A stretch of 64,000 nucleotides of DNA from Lampris incognitus. Taxonomy: Eukaryota > Chordata > Actinopteri > Lampriformes > Lampridae. A program made the position numbers and the translations under genes. Location of the stretch: NCBI RefSeq assembly GCF_029633865.1, contig NC_079213.1:2968200-3032199 (forward strand). Direction: 5' to 3'. The notes below the pieces were generated by a model. It worked only from the letters and a program-made list of their open reading frames with translations. It made no database searches and was not told the origin of the DNA. Positions 57,801 to 64,000 of the stretch are shown here, one piece after another (the first letter of the stretch is position 1; every line of letters begins with the position of its first letter).

Positions 57801-60800
57801 GAAATATACAATTTACAATTTACAATCAACAGTTAAGAACTCTCTGTAAAAAGAAAACAGACAGCACAATATATACAGCAAAAACACTTAAAAATAGAAA
57901 TCTGTGAGCAAAGAAGATCATCTCTGACCTCTCACATCCTGAGCAAAGAAGATCATCTCTGACCCCTCACATCCTGCTCATCACCTCTTCCAGCTCCTTC
58001 CCTCAGGGAGGCTGTACAGGTAATTGTCCACTAAGACTAAACACTTCACAGACAGTTTTTTCCCCCTTAGCTATCAGCCCTCGAATTCCTCCCTATAGTC
58101 CCCTCCTCACACACCACTGGCATGCATACTATCATTCCTCTAACTCAGGGGTGGGCAGTCTTATCCAGAAAGGGCCAGTATGAGCGAAGGTTTTTGTCCC
58201 AACCAAGCAGTTACACACCTGTGTCTCCTAATCAAGTTCCTCAGCAAAGACTCTACTGGTTAAATAAAGGGATCAGGTGTTTAACTGCTTGGTTGGAACA
58301 AAAGCCCACCCCCTTTCTGGATAAGATTGCCCAACCCTGCTCTAATTGTTGTGTGTAATATGTTTGTTTCTGCTATTGTGCAACTGTATTGTTAGTGATA
58401 ATATGGGGAGGGTCTGCTGTTGTCCACATATGAATTGTGTATGTATTGTGCTGCAGAGTTTCACATGTACTGAAAACAAATTCCATCAGCCTTGTTCACG
58501 CGGCTACTAAAACAATCTAATCTAATCTAAAACTAATAAAGGCCTATTATTAACTGTTAGTTGATAGCAGAGGAGTGTGTTGGAAACTCACTTGAGTGTA
58601 ACAAGGTCTGAAGGTACGGTCTTGGAGAATTACAACAAGATAAGGACGAGGGAAGACCTGACCTATGAACTCTTTGACCAAGCTCTGTGATCCATTAGGA
58701 TGACAGTCCAGCAATGAAGATGAGTTACGCCTCCCGACCAGGATTAGGGAGAAACTCTGGGTACATGCCATTGTGATCATGACAACAAGCATGACTCAGT
58801 GGTTTGTGCTGCAACGTATGAAGGGACAGGACTCTGAGATCAAGGCACACACTTAAGTATCGAAGCTTAGTGCATCTGTTCATGAACATATTTAAGTGTG
58901 ACAAGACTGTAAGAGATTTTTATCTCACTCCTCATTAATGTCACGGTGGAATTAGATAATTAAAATCTGCACGGATTAAATCTGGCCAGCCAGTTTGGTG
59001 ATGTATTTGGGAATGATATATTATTTTGCAATAATGACTATTGTGATTGTCGGTTCCGTTTTATGGGTGTTTGAGTCACCATCAGTCTGTCCGCTGGACC
59101 AGATACCATCCAACCTACTACAGACCATTTCCTCTGCACTTAACCTCGCAGTCACACACATAATCAGCTTCTCGCTTACAACAAGTGTGTTCCCCACTGC
59201 ATTTAAGCAAGCTCGGGTCACCTTGCTGCTCAAAAAACCTACACTCAACCTAGCCCACATTGAAAACTACAGTCTGGCTTTAAGCGGGGTCACTCTACTG
59301 AGACTGCAGTCCTGTCACTAATGGAATCACTGCATTTGGCTAGAGCTGCTGGTCAGTCCTCAGCTTTATTGCTGCTAGATCTGTCAGCTGCCTTTGACAT
59401 GGTTAACCACCAAATCCTCCTCTCCACACTCACTGAACTTGGTATCTCAGGATCTGCCCTCTGCTGGTTCATGTCCTACCTCAGGGAGATCTTTGAGAAT
59501 ATCTTGGAGGGGAGAAGTGTCCAAACCGCACAGCTTATCCACAGGAGTGCCTCAAAGGTCAGTGCTCACTCCTCTTCTCTTCTCACTATACACCACCTCA
59601 GTTGGTGCAATCATCTGCTCCCATGGTTTCTCATACCATTGCTATGCTGACGATACCCAGCTCTTCCCATCATTCCCACCAGATGACCTCACAGTCTCAG
59701 CACGGATATCGTCATGCCTTGCTGATATCGCTGCATGGATGAAAGAACGCCACCTTCAGCCTAACCGATCTAAGACTGAGCTCCTTGTCATCCCAGCCAG
59801 TCCATGCATACAACAACAGATCAATATCCAGCTCGGACCAACCCAACTCATGCCCACAAAGTCTGCCCGAAACCTGGGTGTCATGATTGATGACCAGCTA
59901 ACCTTTAAGGTTCACGTGGCCTCAATTGCTCGGTCTTGTCGATTTGCCCTGTACAACATCAAGAAAATTAGACCCTACCTGTCTGAGCATGCAGCACAAC
60001 TCCTGATGCAGGCTCTTGTAATATCATGCATTGACTACTGCAACTCCTTACTGGCAGGTCTCCCTGCATGCACTTTCAAACCTCTGCAAATGATCCAGAA
60101 CACAGCAGTGCGTCTGGTCCTCAGTCAACCCAAAACAGCACATGCCACTCCACTGTTCATATCCCTGCACTGGCTCCCAGTTGCTGCCCACATCAAATTC
60201 AAAACCTTGATGCTCGCTTACAAAACAGCAACTAAAACGGCTCCCACCTACCTGAACTCCCTCATTCGGGTCTACACTCAGTCCCGCTCACTATGCTCTG
60301 CCAGTGAAAGGCACCTGGCACTTCCGCCACAATAGGGCCCTAAGTCACTAGCTAGACCCTTGTCTTCTCAGTTGAAGTCAGTGAATAAGTTTGTTTGGGA
60401 GGCCTGCCAGGATCGCATGGCAGTATAGTCAATGTGTGATGTGACCAAAGCATTGACTAAGGCTTCCATGGAGTGTTGTGTTAAAGCAGGGGGTAGTCTG
60501 GAGATGTTTCACAGATGGAAAAATTCCATCTGGGAGACAGTGCTTGTATGACTGGAAAAGGAAAGGCTACTATCTAGGATAACACCAAAGCTCTTAACCT
60601 AAGAAGAGACAGGTGTGGCGGCTCCAACAATAGGGAGTTAGCAAATATTAGTTTTCAAGAGTGTAGATTTAGTGCCAGCAAGGAGCACAGTTTTATTACT
60701 GTTGGTTTCCAGATAATTGTTAGTCATCCATATCTGTATATCATGGAGACAAGCAGTGAGGGTAATGGAGGGGAGAGTGGAAGTGGGCTTAGTGGACACA

Positions 60801-63251
60801 TAAAACTGTGTATCATCAGCTGTTTAACTGAACAAACTGTTGGTCTGCAAATGTAAATTTGTTTGTACGGAGAAAAACTTGATTGGGACAAAGTATGTGT
60901 AGCCCTTGGTTCTGCAGGCCGGCTCCCTAGCCCTGTATTTGTGCCTCCTCCTCCCTGGCTCCCTCTGCGTTGTGTTATTTGATTGGTGTGGTTGGAGTCA
61001 GGAGAAAACGGACAGGAGTCGGCGTTCTTTGGTCCGAGTAGTGCAGAAGTTATTTTCTCTTGGCTGTCTTTTGTCACCTTTAACATATCAAAAACGTTAT
61101 GACCTAAAATGGCCACCACGACCAACGACGGCAGCCCAAACAGCTGTTCAACCAGGCATATCAACAAACTGAGCGCCCCCCAGTGGCTACTCCCAGATTA
61201 CCTCGTAAATTGAACCGGGAATGAGACATGTCAAAAATAAAACATTACAGCATAAATGATGCGTCACCTTCACCATCTTACATCTGCATGTAAAAAAATA
61301 AAATAAAAAGCAAAGACTGGAGCGGCACGGTGGCCCAGTGGTTAGCGCTGTTGCCTAACAGCAAGAAGGTCCTGGGTTCGAAACCCAGGCCGTCCCATGT
61401 CCTTTCTGTGTGGACTTTGCATGTTCTCCCAGTGTCTGCGTGGGTTTCCTCCGGGTGCTTCGGTTTCCTCCCACCATCAAATAGACATGCATGTTAGGGT
61501 TAATACTCCTGCCTGTGCCTCTGAGCAAGGCAGTGGAAAGAAGAGAAGAGCTGGAGTTGGTCGCGGGCGCTGCAGCTGCCCACTGCTCTTATACAATAGG
61601 ATGGTTATATGCAGAGAACACATTCATTGTAACTATACAATGTTAGGGACGTCTGGGTAGTGTGGTGGTCTATTCCGTTGCCTACCAACACGGGGCTCAC
61701 TGGTTGGAATCCCCATGTTACCTGCGGCTTGGTCGGGCGTCCCTACAGACACAATTGACCTTTCGCAAAGTACCGCCTCAGAACGGTGCTGGTCCAATCC
61801 TACCTTAGCAACGGTCCATCAAGCTTTCAAAAACACAGCAAAATGCTGAAAGGGTGTGCCTATGGGATCTGCAGACCGGATACTAGATATGTGAAAAGTT
61901 TGGACGGTTGTAATTTTCTTTTCTTTCCCTTCCCCAAACCCAGAACGCAAGAAGCGCAATGTGGGCAATAGATTTGGCAGTATAGCAGACCACATGGCCA
62001 TCTTAATCCATCCAAAATCAACAAAAATACCTGTCTGCTCCAAGCTAAGCTAGCTACTAGCTATTATTGATAGCTAATACAGCTAACGTATTATTACTGT
62101 CACTTTTACCCACACAATGTGCTGATTTCTTCCCTCATGTTTTGGTGTTTTCCGGCTACTTCCTGGATAGTTCTGAAATGCTTGATGGGCATAGCAACAG
62201 TAACTAAGGGGGGCGGGACTTTGCGAAAGGTCAGTTGGCTGTGTCTGTTTGTGGGAAGCCGGATGTGGGTATATGTCCTGGTCACTGCACTAGCGCCTCC
62301 TCTGGTTGGTCGGGGCGCCTGTTCGGGGGGGAGGGGGAACTGGGGGGAACAGCGTGATCTTTCCATGGCTGGCGACTCCACATGTATCAGAGGAGACATG
62401 TGGTAGTCTGCAGCCGCCCCCAGATCGGCAGAGAGGGTGGAGCAGCGACCGGGACGGCTCAGAAGATACAATATCAAATAAAGTGGCTTTCTGTCATCTA
62501 AATGAGGGGACAGAATTAGGTTTAAAAAATAAATAAGACAGCAAAATCAATAAGATGTATAGAATAATCCATCCAGCCATCATCCAAACCGCTTATCCTG
62601 CTGTCAGGTTCACGGGATGCTGGAGCCTATCCCAGCAGTCATTGGGCAGCAGGCGGGGAGACACCCTGGACAGGCCGCCAGGCCATCACAGGGCCTGGTG
62701 GCCAGGTCACCTGACCTACATGTCTTTGGACTGTGGGAGGAAACCGGAGCATCTGGAGGAAACCCACGCAGACACGAGAGACATGCAAACTCCACACAGA
62801 TGATGACCTGGGATGACTCCCAAGGTTGGACTACCCCGGGGCTCGAACCCAGGACCTTCTTGCTGTGAGATGACCGCGCTGACCACTGCACCACTGTGAC
62901 AGAATAACAAATAGTTGTTGTCAGTGAAAGACTTACGGTGTCTTGTCTTTAAGCCATGATTCTTTACATTTTGTGCAAGTGTATTCTTGTTACGGAGCTA
63001 TTTGTTCTGTCATTGAGTTGGATCCATCATATTACCCGTGTTTACATTTGCCTAACACAACTTGTTTCTCAGGTGAGAATGCAACACGGGTCGGAGATGA
63101 GGTTTAGCCTATTTTCCAAAGGATCCGTTATGACATCATTTAAATACCTCACGTTTCCCCTGTTCCACAGTTACCCCACGTTGAAAGACTTGTCAGAAAG
63201 GAGGCCAGATATCCCCATTTATGTCGGTGATACATCAAGACCAGTATTTTG
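36770..63251 (+). CDS. cmah: CMP-N-acetylneuraminic acid hydroxylase, N-terminal five coding exons (gene runs off the right edge)
   Basis: Join 36770-36975, 39040-39131, 45924-46033, 51529-51719, 63171-63251: 680 coding bases, about 226 residues of a protein usually near 570-590. The enzyme hydroxylates CMP-Neu5Ac to CMP-Neu5Gc in the cytosol with cytochrome b5 and O2. The N-terminal Rieske domain shows both [2Fe-2S] ligand pairs (C52-x-H54 in CKHQGG and C73-x2-H76 in CTKHYW). After it come [36 protein letters not shown] and a metallo-beta-lactamase-like HMHSDH, then [11 protein letters not shown] and RPVFW. Exon phases (2, 1, 0, 2, 1 bases left over) all agree, every border is GT/AG and there is no internal stop, so this part looks functional. 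The last exons are outside the window, so integrity of the whole gene is unknown. Introns hold most of the transposons listed below. Confidence 0.95.
37365..38565 (+). mobile_element. Degenerate LINE fragment (fish RT with [12 protein letters not shown] end) in intron 1
   Basis: Frames in succession read [88 protein letters not shown] (catalytic FADD decayed to FTDG), a deletion to [38 protein letters not shown], and the end [20 protein letters not shown]. The tail is (ATGA)n at 38538-38560. A non-LTR element of a very common fish type; I am unsure whether it belongs to the Rex3/RTE or another clade. Several frameshifts. Confidence 0.8.
39040..39131 (+). other. cmah: cmah coding exon 2
   Basis: Acceptor TTTAAACAG, donor CTCG|GTAAGG. 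Adds [19 protein letters not shown] and [11 protein letters not shown], including the second Rieske Cys-x2-His pair. 92 bases, entered with two bases pending and left with one. Confidence 0.95.
39697..39748. repeat. (TA)n microsatellite
   Basis: About 25 TA units in intron 2. Confidence 0.97.
39808..39855. repeat. (GACA)n microsatellite
   Basis: About ten GACA units with one GACG. Confidence 0.95.
39893..40130. mobile_element. Interspersed repeat, LINE/SINE 3'-end type
   Basis: Begins AATCAAATCAAATCAATTTT, TTTGTATAGCCCAATATCAC and GCCTCAGTGGGCTTAACAGC. This TTTATTTGTATAGCCCAATA end recurs across fish genomes. The same end is seen near 51123-51235 as a fold-back pair. Exact family not assigned. 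Confidence 0.6.
40636..41010 (+). mobile_element. SINE family C, near full length
   Basis: The tRNA-like head is GCACGGTGGCACAGTGGTTA (A-box TGGCACAGTGG) with B box GGGTTCGAGCCCC about 40 bp on. The body is TTTCCTCCCACAGTCCAAAG, AAATTGTCCCTAGGTGTGAA and TGTCCAGGGTGTCTCCCCGC; the tail is GGATAAGCAGTTCAGATAAT with (GGAT)n. Other copies: 12203-12405 (-), 49985-50145, 61318-61625, 62565-62900 (-). Confidence 0.85.
41030..41098 (-). mobile_element. SINE family A, 3' remnant
   Basis: Matches the tail of the 10044-10493 copy (TTTATTTCTAGTTTTTCCCC, GTGGCATATGGCC). Only about 70 bp remain. Confidence 0.7.
41099..41511. other. Intron 2 sequence without recognised feature
   Basis: Unassigned sequence with a C run at 41454-41465; no coding signal. 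Confidence 0.4.
41512..41990 (+). mobile_element. SINE family A, near full length
   Basis: Head GGCCACTCTGATGGCCGAGC, B-box-like GGGAGGTTCGTATTCC, body ending AGAGCTCCGGCCATATGCC and ACTAGAAATACATAATAATG. It contains a small duplication near the B box relative to the 10-kb copy (extra CAGACTTGTCGTAACCGG). Confidence 0.8.
42340..42515 (+). mobile_element. SINE family B fragment
   Basis: Matches the 63390-63826 copy from the B box on: GTTCGAATCCCCGTGTTACC, ACAGACACAATTGACC, GGGAAGCCGGATGTGGGT, CTGCACTAGCACCTCCTCTG. Both ends are missing. Confidence 0.75.
42765..44070. repeat. About 48-bp composite satellite, roughly 27 copies, in intron 2
   Basis: The higher unit is built of three related blocks of about 16 bp: GGTACAGATGTGGTTACAT, GGTAGAGACATGGTAACAT, GGTGGTGACGT. 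Individual blocks are gained or lost, so the period wobbles. The array abuts the 3' end of an L2-type LINE at about 44065. Confidence 0.9.
44065..45615 (-). mobile_element. L2-type LINE, 5'-truncated
   Basis: Minus frames give [58 protein letters not shown], the catalytic [11 protein letters not shown] (about 45158-45190), then after one frameshift near 45070 [72 protein letters not shown] and [20 protein letters not shown]. The 3' UTR ends TTGTAAAGCAACTTTGAGTA. Moderately decayed. Confidence 0.88.
45924..46033 (+). other. cmah: cmah coding exon 3
   Basis: Acceptor CTCATACAG, donor GCAACG|GTGAGC. Adds [37 protein letters not shown]. 110 bases; enters with one base pending and exits on a codon border. 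Confidence 0.93.
46330..47785 (+). mobile_element. RTE-like LINE 5' part: 5' UTR and endonuclease, decayed
   Basis: A 5' leader (GTACTGTTGACCAACAGGGTG region) precedes [40 protein letters not shown] and, after frameshifts, [58 protein letters not shown] and [14 protein letters not shown]: the AP-endonuclease region. It then becomes too decayed and ends near 47785. Probably the same family as 5195-8359, which shows only the 3' end. Confidence 0.78.
47786..49215 (-). mobile_element. LINE fragment with YMDD reverse transcriptase box
   Basis: Read right to left: [20 protein letters not shown] (about 49050), [40 protein letters not shown] (YMDD at 48709-48720), [39 protein letters not shown], then a deletion, and [34 protein letters not shown] and [20 protein letters not shown] (a C-terminal CCHC). 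YMDD rather than YADD separates it from the L1, L2 and RTE copies nearby; the clade (R4/Dong-like or other) is uncertain. Many stops. Confidence 0.7.
49985..50145 (+). mobile_element. SINE family C, 3' part
   Basis: TTGGCCCTCTGATGGCCTGG, TGTCCAGGGTGTCTCCCC, GACTGCTGGGATAGGCTCCA, GGATAAGCGGTTTGGATAAT and a (GGAT)n tail. It is inserted in the mobile-element-like pseudogene. Confidence 0.85.
50544..50948 (-). mobile_element. tRNA-headed SINE, family D, with 16-bp target duplication
   Basis: The flanks are identical: AGCGGCCAGTTCTTTT at 50528-50543 and 50949-50964. Minus strand: head GGATCCGCGGTGGTGTAGCG, B box GGGGTTCGCGCCCGGG, body through GGCAACGCTGTCTTGGGGAG, tail AGAAATAAATTCATT and A-rich. 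The perfect duplication indicates a recent, complete insertion into the pseudogene on the same strand. Confidence 0.9.
51125..51194. other. 70-bp fold-back: inverted LINE/SINE 3' ends
   Basis: 29-bp arms at 51125-51153 and 51166-51194 (ACACATTTGTCTCAGTGCGC ... with one mismatch) around a 12-nt loop. The right arm continues into TAATGGGCTATACAAATAAA, the interspersed-repeat end also seen at 39893. Confidence 0.8.
51529..51719 (+). other. cmah: cmah coding exon 4
   Basis: Acceptor GGGGATAG, donor CTCAG|GTCTGT (a weaker donor). Adds [60 protein letters not shown] and two bases. It carries the HxHxDH motif of the metallo-beta-lactamase-like domain. Confidence 0.95.
51990..52622 (-). mobile_element. 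Rex1-like LINE 3' end
   Basis: The minus frame 52622-52254 reads [60 protein letters not shown] and [15 protein letters not shown]: the C-terminal region of Rex1/Babar-type elements. The 3' UTR to about 51990 ends in the GTCATTGTGTACACACAACA motif. 5'-truncated. Confidence 0.75.
53682..54657 (+). mobile_element. L2-type LINE 3' fragment nested in the Rex1-like LINE
   Basis: [20 protein letters not shown], then about 300 bp of rearranged sequence (with a TAATGTATCCTTTAACCTAATAT repeat at 53790-53860), then [77 protein letters not shown] and a stop at 54459-54461. The 3' UTR ends TAAAGCACTTTGAATTGCCC, GCTGTACAAATAAAATTGC and a short (TTGCC)n tail, typical of L2-type ends. Confidence 0.8.
54768..55990 (+). 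mobile_element. Tc1/mariner transposon, complete, 1223 bp
   Basis: TIRs: left CACTCACCGGCCACTTTATT, right reverse-complemented CACTCACTGGCCACTTTATT, continuing AGG(C/T)ACACC. TA target duplications lie at 54766-54767 and 55991-55992. One uninterrupted transposase frame occupies most of the element. It splits the Rex1-like LINE exactly between [10 protein letters not shown] and [10 protein letters not shown]. The near-identity of the TIRs and the intact ORF suggest recent activity. Confidence 0.93.
54915..55958 (+). CDS. Tc1-family transposase, apparently intact (347 aa)
   Basis: Cut-and-paste transposase. Residues about 1-110 carry the paired HTH DNA-binding region ([40 protein letters not shown], and a second helix set around [20 protein letters not shown]). 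The DDE domain has all three acids visible: D in WSDESRFLL (about 155), D in [14 protein letters not shown] (about 247), and E in [12 protein letters not shown] (34 residues later), the DD34E spacing of Tc1 elements. [14 protein letters not shown] glycine-rich box lies between them. Length and start ([10 protein letters not shown]) fit full-length family members of 340-350 aa, and it ends cleanly 32 bp before the 3' TIR. No stop or frameshift. Confidence 0.93.
   Translation: MGKKGDLSDFERGMVVGARRAGLSISETADLLGFSRTTISRVYREWSEKEKISSERQFCGRKCLVGARGQRRMARLVRADRKATVTQITTHYNRGMQKSISERTTRRTLRQMGYSSSRRPHRVPLLSAKNRKLRLQFAQAHQNWTIEDWKNVAWSDESRFLLRHSDGRVRIWRQQHESMDPSCLVSTVQAGGGGVMVWGIFSWHTLGPLVPIEHRLNATAYLSIVADHVHPFMTTVFPSSDGYFQQDNAPCHKARIISDWFLEHDNEFTVLKWPPQSTDLNPIEHLWDVVDREIRIMDVQPTNLQQLRDAIMSIWTKLSEECFQYLVESMPRRIKAVLKAKGGPTRY
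57666..57905. mobile_element. Interspersed repeat nested in the Rex1-like LINE
   Basis: Starts ATTCAAGATTCAAGAGTTTT, ATTTGTCACGTACACACAAG, CCGAGTGCAGTGAAATG. This is a widely repeated fish end sequence; the insert breaks the LINE frame between [12 protein letters not shown] and SKEDHL. A 35-bp tandem duplication (GAGCAAAGAAGATCATCTCT) follows at about 57907-57975. Confidence 0.6.
58146..58339. mobile_element. hAT MITE, 194 bp
   Basis: Left TIR CAGGGGTGGGCAGTCTTATC, right reverse-complemented CAGGGTTGGGCAATCTTATC, both continuing CAGAAAGG. 8-bp duplications CTCTAACT (58138-58145) and CTCTAATT (58340-58347), one mismatch. The interior is palindromic too (CCAACCAAGCAGTTA versus TAACTGCTTGGTTGG). 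Confidence 0.9.
58531..58984. other. No recognised feature
   Basis: Intron 4 sequence with a short minus frame (58550-58792) lacking any domain. Confidence 0.4.
58985..60335 (+). mobile_element. L2-type LINE, 5'-truncated, one frameshift
   Basis: [80 protein letters not shown], then in another frame [38 protein letters not shown] (catalytic), [80 protein letters not shown] and [20 protein letters not shown], ending [11 protein letters not shown] 313-codon frame (59394-60335) is still open. Confidence 0.88.
60360..60835 (-). mobile_element. Second L2-type LINE fragment, opposite strand
   Basis: Minus frames give [20 protein letters not shown] and [14 protein letters not shown] near 60830-60700, and [13 protein letters not shown] near 60410. 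It lies head-on against the preceding plus-strand L2. Heavily decayed. Confidence 0.55.
60898..61249 (+). mobile_element. Possible solo LTR (352 bp)
   Basis: Bounded by TGTAGCCCTTGG and AATAAAACATTACA, with an AATAAA-type signal near the 3' end. No matching target duplication was found (GTATG against GCATA), so this is tentative. Confidence 0.3.
61318..61625 (+). mobile_element. SINE family C variant
   Basis: Head AGCGGCACGGTGGCCCAGTG and B box GGGTTCGAAACCC, body TTTCCTCCCACCATCAAATA, then GTGCCTCTGAGCAAGGCAGT. The 3' half differs from the 40.6-kb copy and matches the 12.2-kb fragment, so there are two subfamilies. Confidence 0.8.
61645..62480 (+). mobile_element. SINE family B copy split by a TIR element
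   Basis: Left part 61645-61758 (CCGTTGCCTACCAACACGGG, GGTTGGAATCCCCATGTTAC), right part 62231-62480 (GGGAAGCCGGATGTGGGTAT, CACTGCACTAGCGCCTCCTC, CTCCACATGTATCAGAGGAG). Compare the uninterrupted copy at 63390-63826. Confidence 0.85.
61759..62230. mobile_element. Non-autonomous TIR element (about 472 bp) inside SINE B
   Basis: Left end CCTTTCGCAAAGTACCGCC; right end reverse-complemented CCTTTCGCAAAGTCCCGCC (one mismatch in 19). Further imperfect pairing inside (CCTTAGCAACGG against CCTTAGTTACTG). The duplicated host bases look like CAATTGACC/CAGTTGGCT, perhaps 9 bp, but the exact border is ambiguous. Confidence 0.7.
62565..62900 (-). mobile_element. SINE family C copy
   Basis: Minus strand: GTGGTGCAGTGGTCAGCGCG and B box GGGTTCGAGCCCC, GTTTCCTCCCACAGTCCAAA, GGGTGTCTCCCCGCCTG, GGATAAGCGGTTTGGATGAT tail. 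Confidence 0.85.
63171..63251 (+). other. cmah: cmah coding exon 5
   Basis: Acceptor TGTTCCACAG, donor TTTTG|GTATGT. Adds [26 protein letters not shown] and two bases of W. 81 bases; the next exon would begin by completing that Trp codon and is not in the window. Confidence 0.93.
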
Positions 63252-63389
63252 GTATGTACAATGCATGTACTACATGCAAAGATGTTTTTACTTTTTATAG
63301 TACTATAATTCATTTTAAATTGTTTTTCCTCTTACTTTCTGCAGTTTCTTAAATGTTGTGTTCTGTTTGAGAGTCAAACTCCTGGTATG

Positions 63390-63826
63390 AGGGCATCTGG
63401 GGGGCATGGTATTCTGTTGCCTACCAACACGGGGATCACTGGTTCGAATCCCCGCGTTGCCTCCGGCTTGGTCGGGCGTCCCTACAGACACAACTGGCCG
63501 TGTCTGCAGGTGGGAAGCCGGGTGTGGGTACGTGTCCTGGTCGCTGCACTAGCGCCTCCTCTGGGTGGGGGGGGAACTGGGAGGAATAGCGTGATCCTCC
63601 CGTGTGCTACGTCCCCCTGGTGAAACTCCTCACTGTCAGGTGAAAAGAAGCGGCTGGTGACTCCACATGTATGGGAGGAGGCATGTGGTGGTCTGCAGCC
63701 CTCTCCGGATCGGCAGAGGGGGTGGAGCAGAGACCGGGACGGCTCGGAAGAGTGGGGTAATTGGCTGGCAATTGGGAGAAAAAGGGGGGGGGGGTGGGAA
63801 TCCAAACAAATAAAAGAAAAAAAATT
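63390..63826 (+). mobile_element. SINE family B, full length (437 bp)
   Basis: Target duplication CCTGGTATG at 63381-63389 and 63827-63835. Head GTTGCCTACCAACACGGGGA, B box GGTTCGAATCCCC, body GTCGGGCGTCCCTACAGACA, GCACTAGCGCCTCCTCTGG, GCAGAGGGGGTGGAGCAGAG, tail ATTGGGAGAAAAAGG and A-rich. Inserted in intron 5 of cmah. Confidence 0.88.
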
Positions 63827-63835
63827 CCTGGTATG

Positions 63836-64000
63836 TGAAATTTAATCCATATTACAGGTTTGAGTTTTAATTTTTACTTATGTTTACTTCACACGTTAGG
63901 CTTTGCTGCTATGTAGACGAGGCCTCCAGGTCTGGTAGTAACACGAGCAAGTCAACTGCTTTTCGTTTTGTCAGAACTCCATTTGGTACCTTATGTTTCC
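63836..64000. other. Intron 5 of cmah, nothing recognised
   Basis: Ordinary-looking intron sequence to the window edge. An ATTACAG|GTTTGAG string near 63858 does not continue the CMAH frame. Confidence 0.5.

Larger units (their letters stand above)
52735..58530 (+). mobile_element. Rex1-like LINE, near full length but decayed, host of four nested insertions
   Basis: Pieces in order: [15 protein letters not shown] and [19 protein letters not shown] (endonuclease, about 52850-53110), [37 protein letters not shown]2 insertion (53682-54657); [18 protein letters not shown] and [11 protein letters not shown]; Tc1 insertion (54768-55990); [94 protein letters not shown] (catalytic), [20 protein letters not shown]; an interspersed-repeat insertion; [20 protein letters not shown]; a hAT MITE; and a tail with (ATCTA)n at about 58512. 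Many stops. Confidence 0.78.

Noticed and set aside
60898..61249. Confident solo-LTR call
   Set aside because: TG...CA borders are present but flanking 5-mers differ (GTATG and GCATA), so it is kept only as a low-confidence feature.
63858..63905. A sixth cmah exon after ATTACAG
   Set aside because: The sequence does not complete the pending Trp codon or match the expected following residues, and has early stops.

Overview
The window is a repeat-rich piece of a vertebrate nuclear genome, almost certainly a ray-finned (teleost) fish. I see spliced exons with GT/AG borders, no bacterial gene organisation, and the repeat mix typical of fish: L1-, L2-, RTE- and Rex1-type LINEs, several tRNA-headed SINEs, a Penelope-like element, hAT and Tc1/mariner DNA transposons, BEL/Pao and gypsy remnants, and long minisatellites. 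I cannot name the species.

The one host gene I can identify is CMAH (CMP-N-acetylneuraminic acid hydroxylase, plus strand). Five coding exons at 36770-36975, 39040-39131, 45924-46033, 51529-51719 and 63171-63251 join in frame with no stop and give about the first 226 residues, including the Rieske [2Fe-2S] ligands and the HxHxDH metal motif. The rest of the gene lies beyond the right edge. A CpG-rich stretch with a pyrimidine-rich leader and a clean splice donor (about 15240-15527) could be an upstream non-coding first exon. A possible minus-strand terminal exon of an unidentified gene lies at 9485-9759.

Layout. 1-5 kb: Cys-rich gene fragment, small tRNA-like LTR element (TRIM), 1.85-kb 21-bp satellite. 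5.2-8.5 kb: RTE LINE split by a 2.68-kb hAT transposon with a perfect 8-bp target duplication, then a solo TRIM LTR. 9-15 kb: possible exon, SINE, L1-type and BEL gag fragments, a second TRIM family (one fragment and one inverted pair), and a hAT/ZMYM-like N-terminus invaded by a 26-bp minisatellite. 15.6-20 kb: 4.4-kb 31-bp satellite. 20-22 kb: TG, 16-bp and 11-bp repeats. 22-25.7 kb: 5'-truncated L1 with an open 1167-codon ORF2. 26.2-28.1 kb: Penelope-like element whose own coding sequence has expanded into a 1-kb minisatellite. 28-36 kb: TIR element, hairpin, tandem TRIM array carrying a hAT MITE, gypsy, BED-finger and Tc1 remnants, 26-bp minisatellite. 36.7 kb to the end: CMAH exons in introns packed with LINEs, SINEs, a 48-bp satellite, an apparently intact Tc1 transposon and a five-layer nest of elements.

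The strongest candidate for something little described is the TRIM group. These are 135-170 bp TG...CA terminal repeats that contain tRNA-like pol III A and B boxes, with only about 103-106 bp between repeats and a primer site that matches the 3' end of tRNA-Leu. They occur as a solo LTR, a tandem array and inverted pairs. A second theme is birth of minisatellites inside transposon coding sequence, seen in the Penelope element, a hAT transposase and a ZMYM-like ORF.
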